From NCBI GenBank assembly GCA_052067355.1, contig JBQHQH010000002.1, positions 1 to 64,000 on the forward strand: 64,000 nt of DNA, written 5' to 3'. Position numbers and translations under genes: made by a program. The DNA is from CABMKH01 sp040797625. GTDB lineage: Bacteria > Bacillota > Clostridia > Tissierellales > Tissierellaceae. Below the pieces are notes generated by a model. It was given only the letters and a program-made list of their open reading frames with translations. It made no database searches and was not told the DNA's origin. Shown one piece after another: positions 17,056-26,382 of this stretch (within the stretch, counting starts at the first letter, position 1; the number at the start of each line of letters is the position of its first letter).

Positions 17056-17760
17056 ATGTATGGAGGATATTACAACCCATGGATGATAGATACTCCATGG
17101 CTGATATATGTTTTACCTGCTATATTGCTTGCATCATTTGCACAGATGAAGGTAAGTAGTGCTTATACTAGATACTCTAGAGTATCTAGTGGAACTGGAT
17201 ATACTGGAGCACAAGTTGCAAGGATGATATTAGATAGAAATGGTCTTACGGATGTTAGGATTGAGATGACTCCGGGCCAATTGACTGATCATTACGATCC
17301 AAGGACTAAAGTCATAAGATTGTCCAATGCAATTTATAATGGCAATAGCGTTGCATCTATGAGTGTAGCTGCCCATGAAGTAGGTCATGCTCTTCAGCAT
17401 GATGAGGGATACTTTCCTCTTATCTTGAGAAACAATATGGCACCTGCAGTGGGAATTGGCTCTAGATTTGTATGGTTATTTATAATCTTAGGAATTTTGG
17501 TAAGGCCATTTTTTATAGAAGTAGGTATAATGTTGTTTTTAGGAGTAGTTGCATTTCAGTTAATTACTTTACCTGTAGAATTTAATGCAAGTAGAAGAGC
17601 TTTATTACAATTGGAAAATGGGATATCTCCGTCTGATAAACTGGGTCCATCTAGAGAGGTACTGAGAGCTGCAGCTTTGACATATGTGGCTTCTACATTG
17701 GTAGCTATAGGTCAGTTTTTAAGAATTTTAGCTATAACTGGAAGACGCAGGGACAGATAA
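17056..17760 (+). CDS. Zinc-dependent membrane metallopeptidase (YugP-like)
   Basis: This 234-residue integral membrane protein carries the zincin motif HEVGHALQH (about residues 111-119) and a later EFNASRRAL that may supply the third ligand. Hydrophobic segments lie near residues 13-33, 130-150 and 150-175, with another near the C-terminus. These proteins (DUF-type zinc metallopeptidase, YugP family) are common in clostridia between fmt and rsmB; their substrates are unknown. Start ATG follows GAGGAGAATCGGAAA. A terminator follows. Confidence 0.88.
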   Translation: MYGGYYNPWMIDTPWLIYVLPAILLASFAQMKVSSAYTRYSRVSSGTGYTGAQVARMILDRNGLTDVRIEMTPGQLTDHYDPRTKVIRLSNAIYNGNSVASMSVAAHEVGHALQHDEGYFPLILRNNMAPAVGIGSRFVWLFIILGILVRPFFIEVGIMLFLGVVAFQLITLPVEFNASRRALLQLENGISPSDKLGPSREVLRAAALTYVASTLVAIGQFLRILAITGRRRDR

Positions 17761-17786
17761 TAGGGGTATATCCCCTAATTTTTTTG
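17759..17786 (+). terminator. Terminator after the zinc metallopeptidase gene
   Basis: TAGGGG (17761-17766) and CCCCTA (17772-17777) form the stem around TATAT, followed by ATTTTTTT. Only about 23 bases separate it from the rsmB start, so partial readthrough is likely. Confidence 0.65.
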
Positions 17787-17809
17787 TAGATATAGATGGG
17801 AGTGATATA

Positions 17810-19153
17810 ATGGCTATTAATCCAAGAGAAATAGCAATGAAGATATTGATAGATATAAATGAGAAGGATGCCTATTCTAATATAGTTATAAATAGACATT
17901 TAGATAAAGATATAGATAGTAGAGATGAGAGCTTTATAAGAGAAGTAGTATATGGTGTATTGGAAAACAAATTGTATATAGATTATATCATTTCCAAAGC
18001 TTCTAAGATCAAGTTAAAGAAAATCCACTATAATATATTGGAGATTCTTAGAATAGGTATATATCAGATAGTATTTATGGATAGAATACCTGATAGTGCT
18101 GCTGTAAATGAATCTGTTAAATTAGCTAAGAAATATGGACACAGAGGAACTATTGGCTATGTAAATGGAATGTTAAGGTCCATAATAAGGGATAAAGACA
18201 GGTTTTTAAATATAGATGTAAAAGATAAAATAAACTATATATCTATAAAATATAGTCATCCTAAGTTTATGGTAGAGAGATGGGCCAAAGAGTATGGAAT
18301 AGGGTTTACCGAAGATCTATGTAAGAAGAACAATGAGGTACCTTCTTTAAATATAAGGGTAAATACATTAAAAATAAGTAGGGAAGATTTGAGAGAAAGA
18401 CTATCCCAAAAGGGCATTAAGACGAAATATGGGAGATATGCCTATGACTGTTTAATAGTTGAAAATCCTCAAGGAATAGTAGATACTCATGAATTTAAAG
18501 AAGGACTTTTTACAATACAAGATGAAAGCAGCATGTTAGTATCGCAGGTTATGAATCCTAGAGACGGTTCATTGGTATTAGATGTATGTGCAGCACCTGG
18601 TGGTAAATCTACTCATATGGGGCAGATTATGGAGAATAAGGGAATGATAATCAGTAGAGATATATTTCAACATAAGATACAATTGATTGAAGATAATGCT
18701 AGGCGTCTTGGAGTAGATATAATAAAAGCAGAAATCTTCGATGCATTAAATAGAGATATAGATTTAATAGATAAGTTAGACTATTGCCTCTTAGATGCTC
18801 CATGTTCTGGACTCGGTCTTATAAGACGAAAACCTGAGATCAAATGGAATAGAGTAGAAGAAGATATAAAGAGCTTATCAGATTTACAATATAGGATAAT
18901 TGACAATATAAAAGATTATGTCAAAATAGGTGGTATTTTAGTATATAGTACTTGTACTGTGGAAAAAGAAGAGAATATCCTATTGATTGATAGATTTATA
19001 GAGGAAAATCCTGGATTTAAGCTTATTGGCATAGAGGATAGGTTTCAGAATAGAGATGGATTAGATACATTGGAACATGGATATATACAGTTGTTTCCCA
19101 ATATCCATGACACTGATGGCTTCTTTATTGCTAAAATGCGTAAAGAAAGATAG
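17810..19153 (+). CDS. rsmB: 16S rRNA (cytosine-967-C5)-methyltransferase RsmB
   Basis: RsmB methylates C967 of 16S rRNA. The 447-residue protein has the NusB-like N-terminal RNA-binding domain (residues 1-135, with VYGVLENKLYIDYII) and the SAM-dependent domain with DVCAAPGGKSTHMG, LLDAPCSGLGLIRRKPEI and the catalytic-cysteine motif YSTCTVEKEEN. ATG follows GGGAGTGATATA. It precedes rlmN, another rRNA methyltransferase gene. Confidence 0.95.
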   Translation: MAINPREIAMKILIDINEKDAYSNIVINRHLDKDIDSRDESFIREVVYGVLENKLYIDYIISKASKIKLKKIHYNILEILRIGIYQIVFMDRIPDSAAVNESVKLAKKYGHRGTIGYVNGMLRSIIRDKDRFLNIDVKDKINYISIKYSHPKFMVERWAKEYGIGFTEDLCKKNNEVPSLNIRVNTLKISREDLRERLSQKGIKTKYGRYAYDCLIVENPQGIVDTHEFKEGLFTIQDESSMLVSQVMNPRDGSLVLDVCAAPGGKSTHMGQIMENKGMIISRDIFQHKIQLIEDNARRLGVDIIKAEIFDALNRDIDLIDKLDYCLLDAPCSGLGLIRRKPEIKWNRVEEDIKSLSDLQYRIIDNIKDYVKIGGILVYSTCTVEKEENILLIDRFIEENPGFKLIGIEDRFQNRDGLDTLEHGYIQLFPNIHDTDGFFIAKMRKER

Positions 19154-19207
19154 AAAAATTGAAGGTTTTGAAGTATAATATCTATTAGGATATTATGAGG
19201 TGATATA

Positions 19208-20245
19208 TTGAAGGATATAGAATTAAATGGTTTGACTTTAGAGGAATCTAGGAGATATATGGAAAGCATTGGAGAAAAGGCCTTTAGAGGAGAACAATTA
19301 TTTGCTTTTTTCAACAAAAATATGGGGTTAGATATTCAGGAGGCAAAGGTACTACCTAAATATTTAAGAGATAATCTAAGTAAAGGTGGAAAGGTAACCT
19401 GTGTGAATATCTTAAAGCGCTTTGACTCTAAAATAGATAGTACAAAAAAATATCTATTTTTACTTGAGGATAAGAATATTATAGAAGGTGTTCTTATGGA
19501 ATACGAGCATGGACTTTCTGTCTGTATATCTACTCAGGCAGGGTGTAGAATGGGTTGCTCATTTTGTGCATCTACAAAAGATGGATTGGTTAGGAATTTA
19601 ACTGTGGCTGAAATGTTAAATGAGATATATCTAATAGAGAGAGATATTGGGAAAAATATCAGTAATATAGTATTGATGGGAAGTGGAGAACCATTAGATA
19701 ATTATGACAATGTATTAAAGTTTCTCAATATCATCCATGATCCAAAGGGACACAATATAAGCTATAGAAATATTACTCTATCTACTTGTGGTGTAGTACC
19801 TAAGATATACGATTTAGCTAAGGAGGATTTGCCTATTACCTTATCGATTTCTCTACATTCACCATTTGATGAATATAGATCTGAAATAATGCCTATTGCT
19901 AGGGCTTATAAGATAAATGAGCTAATGGATGCTTGTAGATTCTATGAAAGGACTACAGGTAGGAGATTGACTTTTGAGTACACTTTAATAGATGGAGTAA
20001 ATGATAGGAAAGTAGATTCAGATCAGTTAATATATTTACTTAGAGGTCTAAATGCCCATGTAAATTTGATTCCACTAAATCCTATTAAGGAGTATAATAA
20101 AGAGAGAGCTCATAGAGATAGTATAGAGAGATTTCAAAAAAGGCTAATAAAAAAGAATATAAATACTACTATTAGAAGTGAGAAGGGCTCAGATATAAGT
20201 GCTTCTTGTGGACAATTGAGAAGAGATTATCTAAATAGAGATTAA
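19208..20245 (+). CDS. rlmN: Dual-specificity RNA methyltransferase RlmN
   Basis: Radical SAM enzyme methylating C2 of A2503 in 23S rRNA and of A37 in certain tRNAs. The 345-residue protein carries the cluster motif CRMGCSFCAS, the GEPLDNYDNV region, and conserved cysteines near the C-terminus in SASCGQL that form the methyl-carrying site. The start is TTG 19208 after GAGGTGATATA. It follows rsmB by 54 bases and leads into the prpC-prkC-rsgA group. Confidence 0.96.
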   Translation: MKDIELNGLTLEESRRYMESIGEKAFRGEQLFAFFNKNMGLDIQEAKVLPKYLRDNLSKGGKVTCVNILKRFDSKIDSTKKYLFLLEDKNIIEGVLMEYEHGLSVCISTQAGCRMGCSFCASTKDGLVRNLTVAEMLNEIYLIERDIGKNISNIVLMGSGEPLDNYDNVLKFLNIIHDPKGHNISYRNITLSTCGVVPKIYDLAKEDLPITLSISLHSPFDEYRSEIMPIARAYKINELMDACRFYERTTGRRLTFEYTLIDGVNDRKVDSDQLIYLLRGLNAHVNLIPLNPIKEYNKERAHRDSIERFQKRLIKKNINTTIRSEKGSDISASCGQLRRDYLNRD

Positions 20246-20264
20246 ATAAATATAATGGGGTGAT

Positions 20265-20996
20265 ATGATGAATGCAGTAGGGCTATCAGATATAGGCTTA
20301 GTCAGGGAAGTCAATCAAGATTCCTTTTTTGTATCCCATGATATAGATTTTCCGTTATTTATTATTGCAGATGGAATGGGAGGTCATAATGCTGGAGAGA
20401 TTGCTAGTAATATGGCTGTGGATATTATAAAGGAAGTGTTTTCTAATAATAGGGAAAAATTAAGCCTTCAGGATAATATTATTCCCATAATGAAGGATGC
20501 AGTAGAAGAGGCCAATAGGAGAATATATGCTAAATCATTGGAATCATCTAAATATACTGGAATGGGCACTACAGTGACTATTGCATATATATGTGATGAC
20601 AATATATATATTGGTCATGTGGGAGATAGTAGGGCTTATTATATAGATAATAGAACTATCTCACAGATTACAGAAGACCATTCTCTAGTTAATGAATTGA
20701 TTAAAAATGGAAGTATTACTGTCACAGAAGCTAAAAACCACCCCCAGAGAAATTTAATAACTAGAGCTGTAGGGACAAGCAAAGATGTAAAAGTAGATAC
20801 CTTTACAAGAAAATATGATGGTGGTCATCTATTACTGATATGTAGTGATGGGTTGACAAATATGATTTCTGAAGATAAAATTCTCAAAGAGATAAGTATG
20901 CATGATGAGATAATGATTATCTGTGAAAGGTTGATACACAATGCTAAAGTCAATGGAGGATTTGATAATATTACTGTAATAGTCATAAAATTTTAG
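20265..20996 (+). CDS. prpC: PP2C-family serine/threonine phosphatase PrpC (Stp1)
   Basis: PrpC dephosphorylates proteins targeted by the partner kinase PrkC. The 243-residue protein has PP2C metal-binding motifs: DSFF near the N-terminus, DGMGGHNAGEIAS, HVGDSRAYY, LLICSDGLTN and GGFDNITVIVIKF. Two in-frame ATGs (20265 and 20268) follow GGGGTGAT. The kinase gene starts 20 bases downstream, the classic phosphatase-kinase pair. Confidence 0.96.
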   Translation: MMNAVGLSDIGLVREVNQDSFFVSHDIDFPLFIIADGMGGHNAGEIASNMAVDIIKEVFSNNREKLSLQDNIIPIMKDAVEEANRRIYAKSLESSKYTGMGTTVTIAYICDDNIYIGHVGDSRAYYIDNRTISQITEDHSLVNELIKNGSITVTEAKNHPQRNLITRAVGTSKDVKVDTFTRKYDGGHLLLICSDGLTNMISEDKILKEISMHDEIMIICERLIHNAKVNGGFDNITVIVIKF

Positions 20997-21016
20997 TAAA
21001 TGAGAGGTGATGGTCC

Positions 21017-22990
21017 ATGATAGGCAAGATTTTAGGTGGTAGATATGAGATTATAGAGCAGATTGGCGGAGGTGGAATGGCCCGTGTCTATAAAGCCAAA
21101 TGTCATCTCTTAAAGAGGTATGTTGCAATTAAGATTTTAAGAGATGAATTTGTAGACGATGAAGACTTTATAAGAAAATTCAAGAGAGAGTCTCAAGCAG
21201 CAGCAAGTCTGTCTCATCCCAATATAATGAATATATATGATGTAGGTGTAGAAAATATTGATGGCAAGGATATACATTATATAGTGATGGAGTATATAAA
21301 GGGTAAGACATTAAAGGAGATTATCAAAGAAAAGGGAAAGCTCAGCTTTGATGAAACTGTAAATTTTGCACTTCAAATTGCTGAGGCTCTTCAGGAAGCC
21401 CACTCTAATCATATAGTCCACAGAGATATTAAACCACAAAATATTATGGTTACTGAAGATAATAGAATAAAGGTTACAGATTTTGGAATTGCTAGAGCTG
21501 CTACATCGGCTACATTGACTACTACATCTAATGTTTTGGGCTCAGTTCATTACTTTTCACCAGAACAGGCTAGAGGTGGATATACTGATGAAAAATCAGA
21601 TATATATTCTCTAGGTATAGTTATGTATGAGATGATCACTGGAAAACTTCCATATGATGGTGAAACTCCTATCTCAGTAGCTTTGAAACATGTGCAAGAT
21701 GACATAATCCCACCTAGGGATGTAGATAATACAATTCCTGTAAATTTTGAATCCATAATCTTAAAGTGTGTTCAAAAGAAACAGGGAGATAGATATGCTA
21801 ATGCTAGGGAATTGATTAGAGATTTGAAAAATATAGGGGGAAGTGAGCCAGTAGGTCTTATTGCAGATAGTGATACAGGTGAGTCCCCTACACGGATGAT
21901 ACCGATTATTGCAGATGAAGGCGTGGATGAAATGGAAGATGATGTAAGAAGAAGGAAAAAGAAAAAAAGGAAGAAAAAGAAAAAAGGCGATGGTGGAGTT
22001 AAGGTAATTTTATCTGCTATATTGCTGGCGTTTTTATTGGTTACAGTTATATTTGTAGGATATTTGAAGTTGAGAAATTTCTTTGATGTATCTGAAGTAG
22101 TAGTTCCTAAATTACTAGGTGAGACAGAGGAAAGTGCTAGAGAAATTCTTAAAGGTCGAGGTCTAGAACTTAAGATAAAGGGAACTGCAAAGAGTAATGA
22201 GTTTAAGGAAGGGGAAATAATGAGCCAAGTTCAAAAAGAAGGCTCAAAAGTTAAAAAGGGATTTCCTATTGAAGTTGTAATCAGTGAAGGAGAGGATTTG
22301 GTCAAAGTGCCAGGACTTCTAAATATGACTTTAGCTGAGGCTGAGGAAGCTCTTAGAGATGTTGGTCTGAAAATGGGGCAACCTAAATATGAATCTTCAG
22401 ATATAACACCTGAAGATTTGATTATGGGACAGGATCCAGATCCGTTTAGTGATGTAGCCCCCGGTTCAAGAGTCATTGTAGTAGTAAGCAAAGGCGAAGA
22501 GATAGAGAAGGTCATAATGCCAGATCTTATAGATCATGATATCATAGAAGCTAAAAATACTATATTATCTTTGGGACTGAAAATAGGAGAAGTAAAGCCA
22601 CAGCCAAGTAATGATATACTCAAGGATCATGTTGTATGGCAGTCATATAATGCAGGAACTGAATTAGAGACAGAGACAGCTGTGGATCTATATGTAAGTA
22701 CTGGTCCCGATGGTGGGGAAGATATAGGAGAGCCTGACACCGATGATGGCAGTAGGGAGAATTCATCTAGAAAGGAGAGTTCATTTAAAATAGATATCAT
22801 ACCCTTTACTGATAGGGATGAGACGGAAGTTGTGATAATAAGAAGACAAGATGGAGCTACTGAAGAGGTGTATAGAGGAAGACATAAGGCTAGTGATGGA
22901 GAACAGAAGATAAAGGTACGAGGAAAAACTGGAGCTGAGTTTGAGGTCTTCTTTGATGATATCTATCAGTTTACTCGTATAAAAGAATAG
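21017..22990 (+). CDS. prkC: PASTA-domain serine/threonine kinase PrkC
   Basis: PrkC (Stk1/PknB) is a membrane receptor kinase that senses muropeptides and coordinates growth, cell-wall synthesis and spore germination. The cytoplasmic kinase domain (about 1-270) contains GGGGMARVYKA, VAIKIL, HRDIKPQNIM, TDFGIA and SPEQARG. A lysine/arginine-rich stretch before residue 330 precedes one transmembrane helix (about 331-352). Three extracellular PASTA repeats follow (VPKLLGETEESA; VPGLLNMTLAEAEE; MPDLIDHDIIEAK). A further C-terminal domain of about 90 residues is not a PASTA repeat. 657 residues in all. Confidence 0.96.
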   Translation: MIGKILGGRYEIIEQIGGGGMARVYKAKCHLLKRYVAIKILRDEFVDDEDFIRKFKRESQAAASLSHPNIMNIYDVGVENIDGKDIHYIVMEYIKGKTLKEIIKEKGKLSFDETVNFALQIAEALQEAHSNHIVHRDIKPQNIMVTEDNRIKVTDFGIARAATSATLTTTSNVLGSVHYFSPEQARGGYTDEKSDIYSLGIVMYEMITGKLPYDGETPISVALKHVQDDIIPPRDVDNTIPVNFESIILKCVQKKQGDRYANARELIRDLKNIGGSEPVGLIADSDTGESPTRMIPIIADEGVDEMEDDVRRRKKKKRKKKKKGDGGVKVILSAILLAFLLVTVIFVGYLKLRNFFDVSEVVVPKLLGETEESAREILKGRGLELKIKGTAKSNEFKEGEIMSQVQKEGSKVKKGFPIEVVISEGEDLVKVPGLLNMTLAEAEEALRDVGLKMGQPKYESSDITPEDLIMGQDPDPFSDVAPGSRVIVVVSKGEEIEKVIMPDLIDHDIIEAKNTILSLGLKIGEVKPQPSNDILKDHVVWQSYNAGTELETETAVDLYVSTGPDGGEDIGEPDTDDGSRENSSRKESSFKIDIIPFTDRDETEVVIIRRQDGATEEVYRGRHKASDGEQKIKVRGKTGAEFEVFFDDIYQFTRIKE

Positions 22991-23000
22991 TGGTGAATAT

Positions 23001-23876
23001 ATGATAGATGGAATAATAATAAAGGGAATAGGTGGTTTTTACTATGTAAAGACTGATGATGGCATAATTGAAAGTAGAGCGAGAGGGGTATTTAGAGAGG
23101 ATAACCTCACTCCTCTAGTTGGGGATAAGGTGAAGATTAGGATTAGCCCTGAAGATAAGACAGGATATGTGGTAGAAATAGCTCCTAGAAAGAGCCAACT
23201 ATTGAGACCACCTGTTGCCAATATCACTCAAGCCATTGTAGTTATGAGTGTAAAAAAACCAGATATAAATCTATGGTTATTAGATAAATTTTTGTTGATG
23301 GCGGAGTATGAAGGTCTAGATATCTTAATCTGTTTAAACAAATCTGATCTAGATATGGATAGGGCCTTAGAATATATGAATATATACGAAAAAGCTGGAT
23401 ACGATGTAGTGATTACAAGTGCCAAGGAAGAGATGGGGATTGACAAGCTAAAGAGTAGACTTTTAGATAATATAAGTGTATTTGCTGGTCCATCTGGAGC
23501 AGGGAAATCCTCTCTATTAAATAAAATCAATTCAAGTTTTCAGTTAGAAACTGGTGATGTCAGTGCAAAGACAAAAAGAGGAAAACACACAACAAGACAT
23601 GTAGAGCTTTTGGAACTCTATGACAATGCATATGTATTGGACTCGCCTGGTTTCAGTTCTCTAAGCCTAGACTTTATGGAAGATGAAGTAGAAGTTAGGG
23701 AGTATTTTAGAGAGATTTACAAATATGGAGATGAATGTAGATTTTTAAGTTGCTTACACGATAAGGAACCAGACTGTGCTATAAAATCCTATGTAGAAGA
23801 TGGCACAATTCATAGATCCAGATATGATAATTATCTATTGTTGTTAAATGAAGTAAAAAATATTAGGAGGTACTGA
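23001..23876 (+). CDS. rsgA: Small-subunit ribosome biogenesis GTPase RsgA
   Basis: RsgA (YloQ/CpgA) is a circularly permuted GTPase acting in late 30S maturation. The 291-residue protein has an N-terminal OB fold, the permuted order NKSDLD before GPSGAGKSSL, DSPGFSSL, and a C-terminal zinc site with cysteines in CRFLSCLHDKEPDC. It starts ten bases after prkC; the protein is a known phosphorylation target of this kinase in Bacillus. It is two bases from the rpe start. Confidence 0.96.
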   Translation: MIDGIIIKGIGGFYYVKTDDGIIESRARGVFREDNLTPLVGDKVKIRISPEDKTGYVVEIAPRKSQLLRPPVANITQAIVVMSVKKPDINLWLLDKFLLMAEYEGLDILICLNKSDLDMDRALEYMNIYEKAGYDVVITSAKEEMGIDKLKSRLLDNISVFAGPSGAGKSSLLNKINSSFQLETGDVSAKTKRGKHTTRHVELLELYDNAYVLDSPGFSSLSLDFMEDEVEVREYFREIYKYGDECRFLSCLHDKEPDCAIKSYVEDGTIHRSRYDNYLLLLNEVKNIRRY

Positions 23877-23877
23877 G

Positions 23878-24531
23878 ATGGCTATGCTAGCACCTTCCCT
23901 ATTGTCGGCAGATTTTGCAAATCTTAGGGAGGAGATAAGTAAAATAGAAAAAGGTGGGGCAGATTATCTCCATCTAGATGTCATGGACGGAACGTTTGTT
24001 CCGAATATTTCATTTGGGGCTCCAGTGATCAAGAGTCTTCGAAGAATTACTGAACTGCCTTTTGATGTTCATCTTATGGTGGATAAACCTGAAAGATATA
24101 TTGAGGACTTTGTAGATGCAGGTGCAGATATAATAACTGTTCATGAAGAAGCTACTACACATCTTCATAGGACTATTCAACTGATCAAATCCTTTGGGGT
24201 TAAAGCTGGAGTTTCTTTAAATCCTTCTACACCTGTGGAAAATCTAGAATATGTCTTAGATGATATAGACTTGATCTTAATTATGAGTGTGAATCCTGGA
24301 TTTGGTGGACAATCTTTTATCAACTCCATGGTAGATAAGATTAGGAAAACTAGAGAGATTATAGATAGGAAAGCTCTAGATATAATATTGGAAGTAGATG
24401 GAGGAATAAAACTCAATAATGCAAGAAATATGGTAGAATTAGGAGTAGATTTAATAGTCTCTGGTTCAGATGTATTTGGAGCGGATGATATAGTTAAGCG
24501 AACTAGAGAATTTAAAGATACCATTGTATAA
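23878..24531 (+). CDS. rpe: Ribulose-phosphate 3-epimerase
   Basis: Rpe interconverts ribulose-5-phosphate and xylulose-5-phosphate in the pentose phosphate pathway. The 217-residue TIM barrel shows APSLLSADFANL, HLDVMDGTFVPNISFG, FDVHLMV, MSVNPGFGGQ and the phosphate-binding GSDVFGADD. ATG lies one base after the rsgA stop, with TAGGAGGTACTGAG upstream. The prpC-prkC-rsgA-rpe-(TPP riboswitch)-thiN order matches that seen around Bacillus yloQ. Confidence 0.97.
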   Translation: MAMLAPSLLSADFANLREEISKIEKGGADYLHLDVMDGTFVPNISFGAPVIKSLRRITELPFDVHLMVDKPERYIEDFVDAGADIITVHEEATTHLHRTIQLIKSFGVKAGVSLNPSTPVENLEYVLDDIDLILIMSVNPGFGGQSFINSMVDKIRKTREIIDRKALDIILEVDGGIKLNNARNMVELGVDLIVSGSDVFGADDIVKRTREFKDTIV

Positions 24532-24577
24532 TCTATTTAAATATGTTAATATAATCATAACAGAATAATATAATCAG

Positions 24578-24664
24578 TAACACTGGGGGAGCTTGCTAGC
24601 TGAGAGTGGATTGATCCCGACCCTTATGACCTGAACTAGGTAATACTAGCGTAGGGAAGTGTGG
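24578..24664 (+). promoter_or_regulatory. TPP (THI-box) riboswitch
   Basis: The conserved thiamin-pyrophosphate aptamer is plain: ACTGGGGGAGC, GCTGAGAG, GACCCTTATGACCTGA, TAATACTAGCGTAGGGAAGT, closed by ACACT/AGTGT. It is followed by an intrinsic terminator before thiT, so TPP binding should cut off transcription of thiT-thiN. Confidence 0.95.
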
Positions 24665-24677
24665 ATATGAATTATAC

Positions 24678-24715
24678 CCATTACATTGCCTATATGTAGT
24701 GGGTTTTTATTTTTA
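24678..24715 (+). terminator. Riboswitch-controlled terminator before thiT
   Basis: CCCATTACAT (24678-24687) pairs with ATGTAGTGGG (24694-24703), one G-U pair, followed by TTTTTATTTTT. It sits between the TPP aptamer and the AGGAGG of thiT. Confidence 0.9.
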
Positions 24716-24726
24716 GGAGGAATGAG

Positions 24727-25269
24727 ATGAGCAGAAATAGCAATGTTAAGATGTTGGCAGAAGGTGGCATAATGATTGCCCTATCGATTTTATTGAGTTA
24801 TATACCTGTATATCAAGCTCCTAATGGCGGTTCAGTAACAGCAGGGAGTATGATACCTTTGATGTTATTTGCCATTAGATGGGGAGTTAGACCAGGGATA
24901 GTAGTAGGTTCTACTTACGGTATTCTTCACTTTATATTAAAACCATATTTTTATCATTGGGCACAATTTATCCTAGATTATCCATTGGCATATGGACTGT
25001 TGGGATTAGCAGGAATTTGTAATATTGTAGATGGTGAAGAACTTAATGAATATTTAAAATTGGTTTTAGGTATAGTACTTGCAATAGGTGGTAGGATGTT
25101 GTCACATGTATTATCAGGAGTGATATTCTTTGCAGAAAGTGCAGGGGCAAAAAATCCTTGGTTGTTTTCTATAGGTTATAATGCAACTTATTTGATTCCG
25201 GAGTTGATAATATCTATTGTGGTCTTGGTATTAATCTGGAAGCCATTGAAAAAGGTAATAGAAAGTTAA
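24727..25269 (+). CDS. thiT: Thiamine ECF transporter S component ThiT
   Basis: ThiT is the thiamine-binding membrane subunit of an energy-coupling factor importer and shares the EcfAA'T module encoded elsewhere. The 180-residue protein has about six hydrophobic helices; the motif ALSILLSYIPVYQAPNGGS near the N-terminus and the later GGRMLSHVLSGVIFFAESA fit the thiamine-binding site. It is the first gene after the TPP riboswitch and 12 bases ahead of thiN, which confirms the substrate. Confidence 0.95.
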   Translation: MSRNSNVKMLAEGGIMIALSILLSYIPVYQAPNGGSVTAGSMIPLMLFAIRWGVRPGIVVGSTYGILHFILKPYFYHWAQFILDYPLAYGLLGLAGICNIVDGEELNEYLKLVLGIVLAIGGRMLSHVLSGVIFFAESAGAKNPWLFSIGYNATYLIPELIISIVVLVLIWKPLKKVIES

Positions 25270-25281
25270 GGGTGATAAATT

Positions 25282-25917
25282 ATGAAGGGATTAATAATAT
25301 CTAGTGGTTACATCAAAGAACATAATCTATTGAAGAAGATGGTGTTTGAACATGATTATATTGTCTGTGCTGATGGTGGAGTAGATCATCTCATGAATAT
25401 TGGTGAAATCCCCAATGCAGTAATTGGAGATTTAGACTCTATTAGTGATAAGGGGTTAAAGTTTATTCAGGACAATGATGTAGAAGTGTTGAAATTTCCG
25501 GTGATGAAGGATAAGACAGATACGGAGCTTGCTATTTTACATATATTAGATAAAGGGATAGATAGACTTACTCTAATGGGTGTGACAGGCTCTCGCCTTG
25601 ATCACACTATGGCAAATATCTTATTGCTGAAAAAATTACATGAAAAGGGAATAGATACAAGGATTGTTGACGATAATAATATAATATATATTGCAAATGA
25701 GCGCATGGAGGTAGAGAAGAGGGAGGATTATAATATTTCTATAATACCTATCAATGATGATGGTATAGTTGTGAGTCTAATTGGATTTTTATATCCTTTA
25801 AATAAAAAGTATATAGAATTTGCCTCTACATTGGGAATAAGTAATTGTATAGTTGAAGATTTTGGAACTATTTTAATACACAGAGGTAAGGCTTTAGTCA
25901 TAGAGTCCATAGATTAA
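25282..25917 (+). CDS. thiN: Thiamine pyrophosphokinase
   Basis: ThiN transfers pyrophosphate from ATP to thiamine to give TPP. The 211-residue protein shows CADGGVDHL, GDLDSISD, KDKTDTELA and GVTGSRLDHTMANI, all family motifs. ATG follows AGGGTGATAAATT. Together with thiT it makes a minimal salvage module: import thiamine, activate it, and repress when TPP accumulates. No thiamine biosynthesis genes are seen nearby. Confidence 0.96.
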   Translation: MKGLIISSGYIKEHNLLKKMVFEHDYIVCADGGVDHLMNIGEIPNAVIGDLDSISDKGLKFIQDNDVEVLKFPVMKDKTDTELAILHILDKGIDRLTLMGVTGSRLDHTMANILLLKKLHEKGIDTRIVDDNNIIYIANERMEVEKREDYNISIIPINDDGIVVSLIGFLYPLNKKYIEFASTLGISNCIVEDFGTILIHRGKALVIESID

Positions 25918-26168
25918 TAAAAAATCTAGTTAATATTTCATGGTGGGTTAGTGGTCAATATAAGATCCTAGATCATAAATAGATAAAGGATAAGATGCCC
26001 CTTCCACTTCAAGATCTGATACTTTATCATTAATAATTGTGCATTATGGATTGTCTTTTGTGATTTGCGAATCGTATATGTCAGAATAGATATAAGTTAT
26101 CAGATAAATTTGTAACCTATACTATTTAATTGAATAATATGATACAAAGGATCCAGGGAGTGTTGGTT

Positions 26169-26336
26169 ATGAAGAAATATTTATATGGGCATAAAAACAA
26201 GACTAAAAAGATAGTTGGTATTACTCTAGGTATAATAGGACTACTTATAATCATCAATGTTATGTCTGCTAGATTTTTACTTCTTTTAATTGGATTGGGT
26301 CTACTTTTGATGGGTATACTATTATATATGAAATAA
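26169..26336 (+). CDS. Small two-helix membrane protein (55 aa), unknown
   Basis: This short protein is not recognised. It begins with a basic MKKYLYGHKNKTKK and then has two hydrophobic segments (IVGITLGIIGLLIIINVM and LLLLIGLGLLLMGILLYM) joined by a short turn, so it is likely a hairpin membrane protein. ATG 26169 is preferred to GTG 26160 and ATG 26130 because of GGGAG at 26156-26160. It lies alone between thiN and convergent rpmB, with 250 bases of non-coding sequence before it in which I see no clear structure. Confidence 0.6.
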   Translation: MKKYLYGHKNKTKKIVGITLGIIGLLIIINVMSARFLLLLIGLGLLLMGILLYMK

Positions 26337-26370
26337 GGCCACCTTTTTTAAACAAAGGTAGCCTTTATCA
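26335..26370. terminator. Terminator between the 55-aa gene and convergent rpmB
   Basis: AAGGCCACCTTT (26335-26346) pairs with AAAGGTAGCCTT (26354-26365) with one mismatch. TATCATTTTT follows on the plus strand. It lies 13 bases from the rpmB stop and could serve both genes. Confidence 0.65.
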
Positions 26371-26382
26371 TTTTTAAACTGA

